Origin: Microbacterium sp. Nx66
GTDB lineage: Bacteria > Actinomycetota > Actinomycetes > Actinomycetales > Microbacteriaceae
Direction of reading: 5' to 3'
Assembly: GCF_904066215.1 (NCBI RefSeq)
Contig: NZ_LR880474.1
Location: 2,480,001 to 2,544,000, forward strand
Length of the DNA: 64,000 bases
A program made the position numbers and the translations under genes. The notes under the pieces are model-generated. The model ran no database searches. It saw nothing but the letters and a program-made list of their open reading frames with translations, and had not been told where the DNA came from. Positions 47,958-58,480 of the stretch are shown piece after piece (position 1 is the first letter of the stretch; the number at the start of each line of letters is the position of its first letter).

Positions 47958-48779
47958 ATGGCGTCATCTCCCCTCGGTCGGCCGACCCGCGGCACGACCG
48001 GGACGAACCGGCTGCGTCGGAACGACCGGTGGATCGCCGCCTCCCCCGCCTTCCGTCGCGCCGCGGACCCGCTCGTCGTCGACCTCGGTTTCGGGGCGAG
48101 CGGGGTGACCGCGTTCGAGCTGGCCGCACGACTGCGACGAGTGCGGCCGGACGCGGAGGTGCGCGGTCTGGAACTCGATCCGGAGCGGGTGTCCACCGCA
48201 GAGCAGCAGCTCGGCGAGGTCCGAGCCGGCCGGACTCCATTCCCCGCCGACCTCCGCGTCTCCTTCGCCCGCGGCGGATTCGAGGTGCCGCTCCCTGACG
48301 GCCGGCGCCCCGCCGTCATCCGGGCGATGAACGTCCTGCGGCAGTACGACGAAGCCGAGGTCGCGGGCGCCTGGCGGACGATGGCGCACCGCCTCTCGCC
48401 GGAAGGACTGCTGGTGGAGGGGACCTGCGACGAGATCGGGCGCGTCGCGAGCTGGGTGGATGTCGATCCCGTCGGCGCTCCCCTCCGTTTCTCCATCTCC
48501 CTTCGCCTCCGCGGACTCGAGGTCCCGAGCATCGTCGCGGAGCGGCTGCCCAAGGCCCTCATCCATCGCAACGTCCCCGGCGAGCGCATCCACGCACTGC
48601 TCGTCGACCTGGACCGGGAGTGGGAGCGCGCCGCTCCCCTGTCGACCTTCGGAGCCACGCAGCGCTTCCTCGCCGCGGTGGCCGCACTGCGCGCGCAGGG
48701 CTGGCCCGTGCAGGGCGGACGGAGCCGCTGGCGACTGGGAGAGCTCACCCTGCCGTGGGAGGCGGTGGCACCGGCCTGA
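47958..48779 (+). CDS. Class I SAM-dependent methyltransferase-like protein
   Basis: 273 residues. Rossmann SAM-binding motif I VVDLGFGASGVTAFELA near residues 40-56, acidic motif II VRGLELDPERV near 70, and DGRRPAVIRAMNVLRQYDEAEV (post-motif) near 115. Substrate unknown. ATG at 47958 follows GGAGGGAGG; a frame open further upstream antisense to gpmA is rejected. Divergent from gpmA. Confidence 0.8.
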   Translation: MASSPLGRPTRGTTGTNRLRRNDRWIAASPAFRRAADPLVVDLGFGASGVTAFELAARLRRVRPDAEVRGLELDPERVSTAEQQLGEVRAGRTPFPADLRVSFARGGFEVPLPDGRRPAVIRAMNVLRQYDEAEVAGAWRTMAHRLSPEGLLVEGTCDEIGRVASWVDVDPVGAPLRFSISLRLRGLEVPSIVAERLPKALIHRNVPGERIHALLVDLDREWERAAPLSTFGATQRFLAAVAALRAQGWPVQGGRSRWRLGELTLPWEAVAPA

Positions 48780-48794
48780 CCGGCGCCCGTCAGC

Positions 48795-49910
48795 TCAGAC
48801 TCCGGCGTCGCGGGGATCCGGCGCTGTGGGACGGCGGGACAGCCGCGTCAGTCGCGGCACATCCGCGGTGGCGCCCGCGTCCGCTGGCACGATGATCTGC
48901 TGGGACGCGGCGATGTCGATCCCTTCGGCGCGGACGACGAGGTCGCCGACGGGGGCGCGGCGGGACAGGAGAGCGAGGGCGATCGGCCCGTCCTCGTGAT
49001 GCCGCGCGGAGGAGGTGATGTGCCCGACCTCGTCATCACCCGCGAACACCGGAGCACCGGGTTCCGGAAGCACGGCGTCGCTGCCGTCGAGCTGGAGCAG
49101 TGCGAGACGCCGCGGCGGATGCCCGAGGTTGTGCACCTTCGCGACCGTCTCCTGGCCGCGGTAGCAGCCCTTGTTCAAGTGCACGGCACTGCGGAGCCAG
49201 TCCGACTCGTGCGGTAACGACCGCTCGTCGACCTCGGCTGCCCAGCGCGGACGCCAGGCGGCGATCCGCAGGGCCTCGGCGGCGAGCAGCCCGGCGACGT
49301 CCTCGCGGTCGAGGTCCGCGGCGAGTGCGCGCGCCGCCGTCTCGGGCACGATGCCGATCCGCCAGGCGAGGTCCGCCCCGGGGTGGGAGGACACCGCGGC
49401 GTACTGGTGGCCGCCCACGCTGATGCGCTGCCAGGGGTCGACCCACACCCGCACACCGTCGAGGCCGCGCACGCGGTCGGCAGCGGAGCCGCCGTCGACG
49501 AATCCGAGCAGCGCGAGGTCGGGGCGCAGCTCGACGGTGGCCTGGGTGCGGAACTTCATCCGTGTCAGCCACGTCGCGAGTCCCTCGGCGTCGCCGGCGT
49601 CCGCGAGGAGCCAGGTCGAGATGCCGTCGTCGAGGACGCCGGCCGCGTGCTCCACCCGCCCCTGCGGGTCGAGCACGAGGAGCTCGGTGCTCTCCCCTGC
49701 GCGCAAGCCGCTCACCGCCTGGGACGTGATGGAGTCGAGCCACGGGAGGCGTTCGGGGCCGGACACCTCGATGACCGTCCGGTCGTCGAGGGGCGCGATG
49801 GCCGTTCCGGTTGCGAGACGCCGCTGCTCGCGGAAGGGGTCGCCGAAGTGGGCGATCCCGCGCTCACCCGTGATCGCTCCGGGGACGCCGTCGAAGACGC
49901 TGCTGCTCAC
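48795..49910 (-). CDS. ygfZ: YgfZ/GcvT-domain folate-binding protein
   Basis: 371 residues, GTG start. Folate-binding GcvT-like fold with the YgfZ signature NKGCYRGQETVAKVHNLG (K-G-C-Y-x-G-Q-E) near residue 245-260, needed for repair or assembly of iron-sulfur enzymes such as MiaB. N-terminal VIEVSGPERLPWLDSITSQAV is typical. Starts 13 bases after the stop of the nitrobindin-like gene on the same strand. Together they are a common actinobacterial pair. Confidence 0.92.
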   Translation of the reverse strand: MSSSVFDGVPGAITGERGIAHFGDPFREQRRLATGTAIAPLDDRTVIEVSGPERLPWLDSITSQAVSGLRAGESTELLVLDPQGRVEHAAGVLDDGISTWLLADAGDAEGLATWLTRMKFRTQATVELRPDLALLGFVDGGSAADRVRGLDGVRVWVDPWQRISVGGHQYAAVSSHPGADLAWRIGIVPETAARALAADLDREDVAGLLAAEALRIAAWRPRWAAEVDERSLPHESDWLRSAVHLNKGCYRGQETVAKVHNLGHPPRRLALLQLDGSDAVLPEPGAPVFAGDDEVGHITSSARHHEDGPIALALLSRRAPVGDLVVRAEGIDIAASQQIIVPADAGATADVPRLTRLSRRPTAPDPRDAGV

Positions 49911-49922
49911 GGTGTGCTCCGT

Positions 49923-50525
49923 TCAGACGCGGGCGAGACGCGCCGAGGCGTGCGCCCGCAGAGGTGTGCCGAGGGCCGCGATGTCCCACGCCCACAGCAG
50001 GTGCCCGTCGACGAGCCCGTACATCCGCGAGGCGGAGGCGTAGTCCTTGGCACCGGCGCCGCGCACGATGGCGTCGGACGAGAGGTCGACACGAGGACCG
50101 TTGATCTCACCGACGTAGTACTCGAGCATGCCGTCCGAGCGGGCCAGCGACACCTCGAGCGGGAAGGCGCCGTTGGGCGATCGCAGCGTCTCGACGTCGT
50201 CGACGGTGCGGGTCACGGGCGTCGCCGTCGGCGGGAGCAGGGCGGGACCTGCATCGGTCGCCGCAGCCGGTCGCGCCAGTCGCCAGAATCCGGACTCGGC
50301 GGTCAGCGGGACGGCGGGTGCGGCTTCATCGCCGACGAACGTGGCGGTCGCCGCGTAGTTGAGGAACGGTCCGCCGTCATGGCTGAAGCTCACGCGATGG
50401 GTGAACTCCCCCTGCAGCCGCTCCTCCCCGACGGGGTAGTCGATCACCCCGGAGCCCTCCCACACGCCGATCAACCACGCCAGCGGGGCGAGGTCGGCGG
50501 GGAGGTCTGTGGGGAGCTCGATCAC
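49923..50525 (-). CDS. Nitrobindin-like heme-binding beta-barrel protein (DUF1794)
   Basis: 200 residues, GTG start. Family signature PLAWLIGVWEGSGVIDYP (GxWxGxG) near residues 14-31 and a C-terminal GTPLRAHASARLARV with His192, the position of the heme-iron ligand in bacterial nitrobindins. These proteins bind ferric heme and convert peroxynitrite to nitrate, or scavenge NO. Upstream of ygfZ on the same strand. Function inferred from family; heme not shown. Confidence 0.85.
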   Translation of the reverse strand: MIELPTDLPADLAPLAWLIGVWEGSGVIDYPVGEERLQGEFTHRVSFSHDGGPFLNYAATATFVGDEAAPAVPLTAESGFWRLARPAAATDAGPALLPPTATPVTRTVDDVETLRSPNGAFPLEVSLARSDGMLEYYVGEINGPRVDLSSDAIVRGAGAKDYASASRMYGLVDGHLLWAWDIAALGTPLRAHASARLARV

Positions 50526-50532
50526 GATGTCG

Positions 50533-50646
50533 TCAGCGCTGGCCGCGGAAGAGGTTGCGCAGCACCACGGCCGAGACGAACACGATCGCGAGGCTCGCCA
50601 GGCCCAGCAGGCCGATGAAGAAGATTTCGAGCGCCATGATGTCCAT
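50533..50646 (-). CDS. Tiny single-helix membrane protein
   Basis: 37 residues: MDIMALEIFFIGLLGLASLA leads into one transmembrane helix and a basic end RNLFRGQR. GGAGGT stands close before the ATG at 50646; the second ATG at 50637 has better spacing (ten bases). It ends seven bases before the nitrobindin-like gene. Too short to assign; the hydrophobic pattern and ribosome binding site suggest it is real. Confidence 0.5.
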   Translation of the reverse strand: MDIMALEIFFIGLLGLASLAIVFVSAVVLRNLFRGQR

Positions 50647-50675
50647 GACCTCCACCTTACCCCCGGCGATCCGGC

Positions 50676-50966
50676 TCAGGCAGGGATGAGGGCGGCCAGG
50701 CCGAAGCCGACGGAGATGATCCCCATCAGCAGCAGGGAGCCCGTCACGCTGCTCGCGACGCGGAAGATGAAGCCCTGCGTGCGGCCGTACCAGAGCTGCA
50801 CCGCGAAGGAGAGGAGCACGACCGCACCGAAGCCCACGAGCATCCAGGGGATCCGCCACTCCTCCGGAGCGAAGATCCCGATGACGATGCTGCCGACGAA
50901 CGCGGTCGCCCAGACCGCGATCACGCCGGTGAAGGCGTTGCGGGGCGCGAGAGCCGGTTCTGACAT
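50676..50966 (-). CDS. Small three-helix membrane protein, unknown function
   Basis: 96 residues with three transmembrane helices (about 13-34, 40-60, 69-95) and a short N-terminus (MSEPALAPRNAFTG). No recognised family. ATG at 50966 chosen; an upstream ATG at 50984 is also in frame. It is divergent from glnR with about 75 bases between starts, so it may share that control region. Confidence 0.65.
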   Translation of the reverse strand: MSEPALAPRNAFTGVIAVWATAFVGSIVIGIFAPEEWRIPWMLVGFGAVVLLSFAVQLWYGRTQGFIFRVASSVTGSLLLMGIISVGFGLAALIPA

Positions 50967-51040
50967 GTCACCATTCTTGCGCATCGGCGGCCGCTATCAT
51001 GGCGGCACGGCGTCGATCCCCCCGCCGGTGAGGAGTGCGC

Positions 51041-51724
51041 GTGGCCCTGGTGCTGGTTCTGACCAATGCTCCGCTCTCGGAGCAGGTGCTGCCCGCCCTC
51101 GAGCTGCTGAGTCATCGCACGCGGCAGATCCCCGCCGAGCCGGCCCAGCTCATCAACGCCCCGGAGTACGACATCGTGATCGTCGACGGCCGTCACGACC
51201 TCGTCGGGGCGAAGTCGCTGTGCCGTCTGCTGCGGGCGACCGGGCAGGATGCGCCGCTCCTGCTCGTCGTGACCGAGGGCGGCATGAGCGCACTGTCGGG
51301 CGAATGGGGCATCGACGATGTGCTGCTGTCCACCGCCGGCCCCGCCGAGATCGACGCCCGCGTGCGCCTCGCGCTCGCCCGACGGGACGAGGTCGCGGAG
51401 CCGGCGCGCGTGCAGGCCTCCGGGGTCACGATCGACGAGCAGTCGTACTCGGCGAAGCTGCACGGGCGACCGCTCGACCTCACCTACAAGGAGTTCCAGC
51501 TCCTGCACTTCCTCGCGACCCATCCCTCGCGGGTGTTCACCCGTGAGCAGCTGCTGAGCGAGGTGTGGGGGTACGACTACTTCGGCGGTACCAGGACCGT
51601 CGACGTGCACGTGCGGCGGCTGCGCGCCAAGCTCGGCGATCAGGAGCAGATCATCGGCACGGTGCGCAACGTCGGTTACCGCTTCAACGTCTACGAGGAC
51701 GACAGCCTGGTCGGCTCGCGCTGA
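51041..51724 (+). CDS. glnR: Nitrogen regulator GlnR (orphan OmpR-type)
   Basis: 227 residues. Matches GlnR of Streptomyces closely: [40 protein letters not shown] and [20 protein letters not shown]. The receiver-like domain lacks the acidic pair that binds magnesium, the sign of a phosphorylation-independent orphan regulator. C-terminal winged helix (about 130-220) ends [12 protein letters not shown]. Activates glutamine synthetase, ammonium transport and other nitrogen genes. GTG at 51041 has AGGAG five bases before it; GTG at 51035 overlaps the ribosome binding site. No kinase next to it. Confidence 0.92.
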   Translation: MALVLVLTNAPLSEQVLPALELLSHRTRQIPAEPAQLINAPEYDIVIVDGRHDLVGAKSLCRLLRATGQDAPLLLVVTEGGMSALSGEWGIDDVLLSTAGPAEIDARVRLALARRDEVAEPARVQASGVTIDEQSYSAKLHGRPLDLTYKEFQLLHFLATHPSRVFTREQLLSEVWGYDYFGGTRTVDVHVRRLRAKLGDQEQIIGTVRNVGYRFNVYEDDSLVGSR

Positions 51725-51760
51725 CCGCTGTTCACACGTCCGACACCTGCCGGTGCTTAG

Positions 51761-53938
51761 ATGTACCCCATGATCGATCCCGCACTCGCCGACGCCGGCC
51801 TCGGTGACGCCGAAGACGACGACTTCGACGACGCCGTCGAGGCGCCGGACTCGCAGCTCCCCGACCACCGCTATCTGGACCGCGAGCTGAGCTGGCTCGC
51901 GTTCAACCAGCGCGTGCTGGAGCTCGCGGAGGATCCGTCGCTGCCGGAGCTGGAGCGGGCGAACTTCCTGGCGATCTTCGCCAGCAACCTCGACGAGTTC
52001 TTCATGGTGCGTGTCGCCGGACTCAAGCGGCGCATCATGACCGGTCTCGCCGTGCCGACCAACATCGGGCGCTCCCCCGTCGACGCCCTCGCCGACATCT
52101 CGCGGGAGGCCCACGCGCTCCAGCTCCGCCACGCGGACGCGTGGACGACGCTCGTCCGTCCCGCTCTCGCCGACTCCGGCATCGAGATCACCGAGTGGTC
52201 CGATCTCACCGACGACGAGCGCCGGGCGCTCTCGGACTACTTCGGGGCGCAGGTCTTCCCGGTGCTGATGCCGCTGGCGGTCGACCCGGCGCACCCGTTC
52301 CCCTACATCTCCGGCCTCTCCCTGAACCTCGCCATCCGCATCCGCAACGCGCGGACCGGACGGCAGGAGTTCGCCCGTCTCAAGGTGCCGCCCATGCTGC
52401 CGCGCTTCGTCGAGGTGCCGGGCGGCGGCGAGATCAAGCGCTTCCTGCGGCTGGAGGAACTCATCGCCAACCATCTCGGCGACCTCTTCCCCGGCATGGA
52501 GGTGCTGGACCACCACGCCTTCCGCCTCACCCGCAACGAGGACGTGGAGATCGAGGAGGACGAGAGCGAGAACCTGATCCAGGCGCTCGAGGCCGAGCTG
52601 CTGCGTCGTCGGTTCGGTCCGCCCATCCGGCTCGAGATCACCGACGACATGGACGATGTCACCATGGACCTGCTGGTCCGGGAACTCGACATCACCGACC
52701 TCGAGGTCTATCGCCTGCCTGGACCGCTCGACCTGCGCGGACTGTTCGACCTGTCGCGGATCGACCGTCCGGACCTGCGGTACCCGCCGCACCTGCCCAC
52801 CACCGCCGTCGCCTTCCAGCCCGCGGGGTCGAGCAACCGAGCCGACATCTTCAAGGCGATCCGCAAGTCCGACGTCCTCGTGCACCACCCGTACGAGTCC
52901 TTCACCACGAGCGTGCAGGCGTTCCTCGAGCAGGCCGCCCGCGACCCGCACGTGCTCGCGATCAAGCAGACGCTGTACCGGACCTCCGGAGACAGCCCCG
53001 TCGTGCAGGCCCTCATCGACGCGGCCGAGGCCGGCAAGCAGGTGCTCGCGCTCGTCGAGGTGAAGGCGCGATTCGACGAGGCGAACAACATCGTCTGGGC
53101 GCGCAAGCTGGAGAAGGCCGGCGTGCACGTGGTGTACGGCCTGGTCGGCCTCAAGACGCACTGCAAGCTCGCCCTCGTGATCCGCGAGGAGGACGGCAAG
53201 CTCCAGCACTACTCGCACGTCGGCACCGGCAACTACAACCCGAAGACCAGCCGCATCTACGAGGACTTCGGGCTGTTCACCGCCGACGCCCAGGTCGGCA
53301 AGGATCTCACGCGGCTGTTCAACGAGCTCAGCGGCTACGCGATCGAGAAGAAGTTCAAGCGTCTGCTCGTCGCCCCGCTCCACCTCCGCAAGGGCCTCGT
53401 CCGGCTGATCGACGCGGAACGCCGGATCGCCGAGTCGGGAAAGCCCGCGCACATCCGCATCAAGGTCAACTCGATGGTCGACGAGGAGATCATCGACGCG
53501 CTGTACCGCGCCAGTGCCGCCGGGGTGAAGGTCGACGTGTGGGTGCGCGGCATCTGCAGCCTGCGGACCGATCTCGACGGGATCAGCGACAACATCACGG
53601 TCCGCAGCATCCTCGGCCGCTACCTCGAGCACTCCCGCATCTTCACGTTCGAGAACGACGGCGACCCGCAGGTGTACATCGGCAGTGCCGACATGATGCA
53701 CCGCAACCTCGACCGTCGCGTCGAGGCCCTGGTGCGGGTCACCGACCCCGCGCACCTCAAGGAGCTGACCGCCTTCTTCGACCTGGCGATGGACGACCAG
53801 ACCTCGTCGTGGCATCTCGGCCGCGACGGAGTGTGGGAGCGCCACGCCGTGGATGCCGATGGCAAGCCGCTCGTCGACCTGCAGGATAAGACCATGGGGA
53901 TGATCCAGCGACGTCGTCGGGCGCGGGCGGTTCGATGA
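51761..53938 (+). CDS. ppk1: Polyphosphate kinase 1
   Basis: 725 residues. Makes polyphosphate reversibly from ATP. N-terminal domain begins [20 protein letters not shown]; catalytic core holds the phosphorylated histidine (about residue 486) in [20 protein letters not shown] and the [13 protein letters not shown] and [16 protein letters not shown] strands. An acidic N-terminal extension (about 35 residues) precedes the domain; ATG at 51770 is an alternative start. Stop overlaps the next gene (ATGA), linking polyphosphate to the MutT1-like protein as in mycobacteria. Confidence 0.95.
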   Translation: MYPMIDPALADAGLGDAEDDDFDDAVEAPDSQLPDHRYLDRELSWLAFNQRVLELAEDPSLPELERANFLAIFASNLDEFFMVRVAGLKRRIMTGLAVPTNIGRSPVDALADISREAHALQLRHADAWTTLVRPALADSGIEITEWSDLTDDERRALSDYFGAQVFPVLMPLAVDPAHPFPYISGLSLNLAIRIRNARTGRQEFARLKVPPMLPRFVEVPGGGEIKRFLRLEELIANHLGDLFPGMEVLDHHAFRLTRNEDVEIEEDESENLIQALEAELLRRRFGPPIRLEITDDMDDVTMDLLVRELDITDLEVYRLPGPLDLRGLFDLSRIDRPDLRYPPHLPTTAVAFQPAGSSNRADIFKAIRKSDVLVHHPYESFTTSVQAFLEQAARDPHVLAIKQTLYRTSGDSPVVQALIDAAEAGKQVLALVEVKARFDEANNIVWARKLEKAGVHVVYGLVGLKTHCKLALVIREEDGKLQHYSHVGTGNYNPKTSRIYEDFGLFTADAQVGKDLTRLFNELSGYAIEKKFKRLLVAPLHLRKGLVRLIDAERRIAESGKPAHIRIKVNSMVDEEIIDALYRASAAGVKVDVWVRGICSLRTDLDGISDNITVRSILGRYLEHSRIFTFENDGDPQVYIGSADMMHRNLDRRVEALVRVTDPAHLKELTAFFDLAMDDQTSSWHLGRDGVWERHAVDADGKPLVDLQDKTMGMIQRRRRARAVR

Positions 53939-54921
53939 CGGCGCGGCAGGTCCAGCTCCCGGCGTCCGCGGCCGACGCGAAGTGGGCGGACAAGGCCGTG
54001 TACGCGGCCGGGGCCGTCGTCTGGCGTCTGGTCGACGGCAAGCTGCGCATCCTGCTCATCCACCGCACCAAGTACCGCGACGTCACCCTCCCGAAGGGCA
54101 AGGTCGACCCGGGCGAGATGCTCGCGGAGACCGCCGTGCGCGAGGTGCACGAGGAGACCGGCATCAGGGTGGCACTCGGCGTCCCCGTCGGGATCAGCCG
54201 CTATCACCTCGCGTCCCGCAAGCAGAAGGTCGTCCACTACTGGGCGGCCGAGGCCACGGATGCCGCGATCCGCGCCTCGACGTTCGTGCCGAACCGCGAG
54301 ATCGCCGCCCTCGAGTGGGTCAGCGTGAAGAAGGCGCGTGCCGCGCTGAGCTACCCGGTGGACCTCGAGATCCTCGATGCGTTCGCGGCGCTGGTGGACG
54401 ACGGCGTGCTGCGGACCTTCCCGGTGATCGCCCTCCGGCACGCGAAGGCCCTGCCCCGGTCGGAGTGGGACAAGGCGGACGCGGCCCGGCCGCTCACCGA
54501 CCGCGGGAAGCGGCAGGCCAAGGCCATCGTCGGACCGCTCCGCGCTTTCGGCGTGCGCAAGATCGTCACCAGCGACGCGGTGCGCTGCGTGCAGACCGTC
54601 ACCCCGCTCGCCAAGGCCCTGGACCGCAAGCCGGTCCTCACCGAGAAGATCAGCCAGGACGCATGGGAGGACGGCGTCGCCGACCTCCGTTCCGTCGTCG
54701 GTCGCCGCATCCGTGCAGGCAAGCCCGCGGTGCTCTGCAGTCACGGCCCCGTGCTCCCCGCGCTCCTCTCGGAGATCGCCCTCGCGACCGGCACCGTGCA
54801 CGGCTCCTACGTCAGCAGCGCCGCCGATCTGGAGACCGGCGCGTTCTCCGTGGTGCATGTCTCGGCGACGAACCCCGGCTCCGGCATCATCTCGATCGAG
54901 ACCCACGCGCCGAAGGTCTGA
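53935..54921 (+). CDS. mutT1: MutT1-like Nudix hydrolase fused to histidine phosphatase
   Basis: 328 residues. Nudix domain (about 20-150) with the full box [20 protein letters not shown] plus TGI, then a histidine-phosphatase-like domain (about 160-320) with RHAKA (RHG-type) and a later [10 protein letters not shown]. Mycobacterial MutT1 (next to ppk1) hydrolyses 8-oxo-dGTP/GTP and diadenosine polyphosphates. ATGA overlap with ppk1 indicates one transcript. Followed by the Pho-box and pstS. Confidence 0.93.
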   Translation: MTARQVQLPASAADAKWADKAVYAAGAVVWRLVDGKLRILLIHRTKYRDVTLPKGKVDPGEMLAETAVREVHEETGIRVALGVPVGISRYHLASRKQKVVHYWAAEATDAAIRASTFVPNREIAALEWVSVKKARAALSYPVDLEILDAFAALVDDGVLRTFPVIALRHAKALPRSEWDKADAARPLTDRGKRQAKAIVGPLRAFGVRKIVTSDAVRCVQTVTPLAKALDRKPVLTEKISQDAWEDGVADLRSVVGRRIRAGKPAVLCSHGPVLPALLSEIALATGTVHGSYVSSAADLETGAFSVVHVSATNPGSGIISIETHAPKV

Positions 54922-55052
54922 CCCCTCCCTCGTTCGAGTCGCTCACTGGGCTGCATCCGGGCCGGGGATGGCGCACAGTGGGCGATTCGAACGGAGGAGG
55001 CGCCCCTGGGACCCGCACAACGACGGGGATCGGCCCCAGAGAGTCGCTGGCC

Positions 55053-55074
55053 GTTCACCTGCCGTTCACCTGCG
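55053..55074. promoter_or_regulatory. Pho box upstream of pstS
   Basis: Two perfect consecutive 11-base units, GTTCACC-TGCC and GTTCACC-TGCG, exactly the direct-repeat PHO box bound by PhoP in Streptomyces and by RegX3-type regulators. TAGCGT at 55102-55107 is a likely -10 box, putting the repeats just upstream of the -35 region. Confidence 0.85.
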
Positions 55075-55158
55075 CGGGAGAGTCTCGTTAACCGTCGCCC
55101 CTAGCGTCACTGTGTGCCCTGCACCGGGCCCCACCCCTCCAAGATCGAAGGATCCACA

Positions 55159-56262
55159 GTGAAGATCTCCCGAATCGCACGAATCGGCGCCATCGGCGCC
55201 GTCGCCGCTCTCGCCCTCGCCGGCTGTGCCGCGAACGAAGGCGGAACCGGCGGCTCCAGCGAAGAGCCCTCGGAGTCCACGCTCTCCGGCACGATCGACG
55301 CGACCGGCGCGTCCTCGCAGACCGCAGCCCAGGAGGCCTGGGTCGCCGCATTCCAGACGGCCAACCCCGACGTGACGGTCAACTACGAGCCCACCGGCTC
55401 CGGCACCGGCCGCGAGAACTTCCTCGAGGGCGGCAGCAACTTCATCGGCTCCGACCGCGCGTTCAACGACGAGGAGATCGCCGCCGGCGGCTTCGGCGCC
55501 TGCACCACCGACGACATCGTCGAGGTCCCCCTCTACATCTCCCCCGTCGCGGTCGCCTTCAACCTCGAGGGCATCGACACGCTGAACCTCGACGCCGCCA
55601 CGATCGCGGGCATCTTCGCCGGCACGATCACCAACTGGAACGACGAGGCCATCGCGGCCCTCAACGACGGCGTCGAGCTGCCCGACCTGGCCATCTCGCC
55701 GGTGCACCGCTCCGACCCTTCCGGCACGCAGGAGACCTTCGCCAAGTACCTCAGCGCGACGGCCCCCGACGTCTGGACCTACGAGGTCTCGGACGAGTGG
55801 CCGATCCAGGGCGGCGAGGCTGCTCAGGGCACCTCGGGTGTCAAGCAGGCTCTCACCGCCGGCAACGGCGCCATCGGCTTCCTCGACGCCTCGCAGGCGG
55901 ACGGCCTCGGCCAGGTCGCCGTGGGCGTCGGCGAGGACTTCGTCGCCTACTCGGCCGAGGCCGCCGCGAAGCTCGTCGAGGGCTCGCCGCTCGCCGAGGG
56001 CCGTGGCGAGGGTGACCTCGTCTTCGACGTCGACCCGGCCGCTGCCGCGGACGGCGCCTACCCGATCGCCCTGGTCAGCTACCTCATCGGCTGCGAGCAG
56101 TACGAGGACAGCAACGTCGCGGAGCTCGTGAAGGAGTACTTCACGTACGTCGCGAGCGCCGAGGGCCAGGATGCCGCCGCGGAGAACGCCGGCAGCGCCC
56201 CGATCTCGGACGGCCTGCGCGAGCAGGTCCAGGCCGCGATCGACCTGATCCAGGTCGGCTGA
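55159..56262 (+). CDS. pstS: Phosphate ABC transporter substrate-binding lipoprotein PstS
   Basis: 367 residues. High-affinity phosphate binding at the outer face of the membrane. Lipoprotein signal MKISRIARIGAIGAVAALAL with lipobox LAGC (Cys at about 23), then GSS-rich linker and PstS fold: TGASSQTAAQEAWVAAFQ, SGTGRENFLEGGSNFIGSDR and SDPSGTQETFAKYL for phosphate contacts. GTG at 55159 after GAAGGA; an upstream GTG at 55114 lies at the expected transcription start. First gene of pstSCAB with a perfect Pho box upstream. Confidence 0.96.
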   Translation: MKISRIARIGAIGAVAALALAGCAANEGGTGGSSEEPSESTLSGTIDATGASSQTAAQEAWVAAFQTANPDVTVNYEPTGSGTGRENFLEGGSNFIGSDRAFNDEEIAAGGFGACTTDDIVEVPLYISPVAVAFNLEGIDTLNLDAATIAGIFAGTITNWNDEAIAALNDGVELPDLAISPVHRSDPSGTQETFAKYLSATAPDVWTYEVSDEWPIQGGEAAQGTSGVKQALTAGNGAIGFLDASQADGLGQVAVGVGEDFVAYSAEAAAKLVEGSPLAEGRGEGDLVFDVDPAAAADGAYPIALVSYLIGCEQYEDSNVAELVKEYFTYVASAEGQDAAAENAGSAPISDGLREQVQAAIDLIQVG

Positions 56263-56368
56263 TCCTGCCGATCCACTGACGACGGTGCCCCCGCGTCCCC
56301 GAGCGGGCGCGGGGGCTCCGCCAGGTCAGCACCCGATCCATCTCCACCCGGCCCGAAACAGGGAGATC

Positions 56369-57352
56369 ATGAGCACGACCGCGCAGGAGCCGACAACGGC
56401 ACCGGCACCGACACCGGCGCCGCCCACACCGATCAAGGCCAAGCAGCGCCTCGGCGACCGGGTCTTCTCCGGCACCGCGCTGGCGGCCGGCATCATCATC
56501 CTGGTCGTGCTGGCGCTCGTCGCCGCCTTCCTCGTCATCCAGAGCCTGCCGGCCTTCCAGCTCGACACCACCGACAACCACATCCTCCGGGGCGAGTCGT
56601 TCTGGGTGTACGTGTGGCCCCTCGTCTTCGGCACGCTCTGGGCGTCGTTCATCGCCCTCCTGATCGCCGCGCCCATCGCGATCGGCATCGCCCTCTTCAT
56701 CTCGCACTACGCGCACCGCCGACTCGCCGCCTTCCTCGGCTACATCATCGACCTGCTCGCCGCGGTGCCCTCCGTGGTCTTCGGCCTCTGGGGCGGCCTC
56801 GTGCTCGCGCCCATGCTGCAGCCGATCTACGTCTGGCTCAACGAGAACGCGTCGTGGGTGCCGTTCTTCGGCGGTCAGGTCTCCGCGACCGGGAAGACCA
56901 TCCTCACCGCCGCCCTCGTGCTCGCCGTGATGTGCATCCCGATCATGACCGCCATCTGCCGCGAGGTCTTCCTGCAGACCCCGAAGCTCCATGAGGAGGC
57001 GGCCCTCGCCCTCGGCTCCACCCGCTGGGAGATGGTCCGCATGGCCGTCCTCCCCTTCGCCCGCGGCGGCATGGTGTCGGCCGCGATGCTGGCCCTCGGC
57101 CGCGCACTCGGCGAGACCATGGCCGTGACGATGGTGCTCTCCCCCTCCGCGGTGGTCAGCTTCCTCGTGCTCACCGCCACCAACCCCACGCCGATCCCCG
57201 CCAACATCGCGCTCGCCTTCCCGGAGGCGCACGGCACCGGCGTGAACACGCTGATCGCGACCGGCCTCATCCTCTTCGTCGTGACCTTCGCGGTCAATGC
57301 GGTGGCGCGCTGGATCGTCGCCCGCCGCGCCGAGTTCTCGGGAGCGAACTGA
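56369..57352 (+). CDS. pstC: Phosphate ABC transporter permease PstC
   Basis: 327 residues, six transmembrane helices. Pro/Thr/Ala-rich cytosolic N-terminus (1-30), helix at about 38-62, and the EAA-type loop for PstB contact in EEAALALGSTRWEMVRMAVLP. PSVVFGLWGGL and ALGRALGETMAV are PstC-typical. GGGAGA precedes ATG at 56369. About 100 bases after pstS; one base separates its stop from the pstA start. Confidence 0.95.
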   Translation: MSTTAQEPTTAPAPTPAPPTPIKAKQRLGDRVFSGTALAAGIIILVVLALVAAFLVIQSLPAFQLDTTDNHILRGESFWVYVWPLVFGTLWASFIALLIAAPIAIGIALFISHYAHRRLAAFLGYIIDLLAAVPSVVFGLWGGLVLAPMLQPIYVWLNENASWVPFFGGQVSATGKTILTAALVLAVMCIPIMTAICREVFLQTPKLHEEAALALGSTRWEMVRMAVLPFARGGMVSAAMLALGRALGETMAVTMVLSPSAVVSFLVLTATNPTPIPANIALAFPEAHGTGVNTLIATGLILFVVTFAVNAVARWIVARRAEFSGAN

Positions 57353-57353
57353 C

Positions 57354-58451
57354 ATGACCGCCCTCACCAGCGCTCCGCCCGCCGCGAGCACCACCGCCCT
57401 CACCTCCGGCCGTCTTCCGAAGTGGGCGCCGTGGGCCCTTCTCGGCGTCTCCTTCGTCGTGTCCGCCGCGGTCTTCGGCGTCGCCGCCGCCGGGTCCGAC
57501 ACCCCGCTCGCCGACTTCAACATCGCGGGCACCGTCATCGTCGGCATCCTGCTCTACATGGTGATCATCACCGTGATCTCCTCCATCGCGGAGAGCCGCC
57601 GGAAGGCCGTGGACCGCCTGATGACGGCCCTCGTCGCCACCGCCTTCCTCATCGCCCTGCTGCCGCTGATCTCGCTGCTGTGGACCGTGGTGGCGAACGG
57701 CATCGAGCGCTTCGACGCCGAGTTCTTCTCCTACTCGATGCGCAACGTCGTCGGCGACGGCGGCGGCATCGTGCACGCGATCTGGGGCACCGTCCTCATC
57801 ACGCTCACGGCCACGATCATCTCGGTGCCGGTCGGCCTGATGACCTCGATCTACCTCGTCGAGTACGGCCGCGGCAAGATCGCCAAGGCCATCACGTTCT
57901 TCGTCGACGTGATGACGGGCATCCCCTCGATCGTCGCCGGTCTGTTCATCTACGCGGTGTTCGCGCTCCTGATCCGCCCCGGCATCTCGATGGGCTTCAT
58001 GGGCGCGCTCGCGCTCGCGGTGCTGATGACCCCGGTGGTGGTGCGAGGCAGCGAGGAGCTGCTGCGGATCGTTCCGAACGAGCTGCGCGAGGCCTCCTAC
58101 GCCCTGGGCGTGCCGAAGTGGCTCACGATCCTCAAGGTCGTGCTGCCCACCTCGATCGCCGGCATCATGACCTCGGTGATGCTCGCCATCTCCCGCGTGA
58201 TCGGCGAGACCGCCCCGCTGCTGCTCACCGCCGGCTTCACGCAGAGCCTGAACACGAACATCTTCGACGGCCAGATGATGACCCTCCCGGTGTTCGCCTA
58301 CAACCAGTACATGAACCAGGGCACGAGCCCGGACGCCGCCGTCGCGCGCGCCTGGGCCGCCGCCCTCACCCTCATCCTCATCGTCATGGTGCTGAACCTG
58401 CTCGCGCGCCTGATCGCGAAGCTGTTCGCCCCGAAGGTCAACGGCCGCTGA
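57354..58451 (+). CDS. pstA: Phosphate ABC transporter permease PstA
   Basis: 365 residues. Two extra N-terminal helices (about 22-45 and 56-78) come before the usual six-helix permease core, a common actinobacterial feature. The EAA loop is [20 protein letters not shown] and the end has the conserved [21 protein letters not shown] at 57354 directly follows pstC. Ends 29 bases before pstB. Confidence 0.95.
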   Translation: MTALTSAPPAASTTALTSGRLPKWAPWALLGVSFVVSAAVFGVAAAGSDTPLADFNIAGTVIVGILLYMVIITVISSIAESRRKAVDRLMTALVATAFLIALLPLISLLWTVVANGIERFDAEFFSYSMRNVVGDGGGIVHAIWGTVLITLTATIISVPVGLMTSIYLVEYGRGKIAKAITFFVDVMTGIPSIVAGLFIYAVFALLIRPGISMGFMGALALAVLMTPVVVRGSEELLRIVPNELREASYALGVPKWLTILKVVLPTSIAGIMTSVMLAISRVIGETAPLLLTAGFTQSLNTNIFDGQMMTLPVFAYNQYMNQGTSPDAAVARAWAAALTLILIVMVLNLLARLIAKLFAPKVNGR

Positions 58452-58480
58452 GCGCCCGACCACTCAGAATAGGAATCCAC

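Noticed and set aside
51035..51400. GlnR receiver as a standard phospho-receiver
   Set aside because: The acidic pair at the start of the domain is replaced by LTNAP and no kinase gene is adjacent, as in known orphan GlnR proteins.
50921..53845. A 974-codon open minus-strand frame across glnR and ppk1
   Set aside because: Antisense to two clear genes with catalytic motifs; the translation has no recognisable domain and has typical GC-shadow composition.
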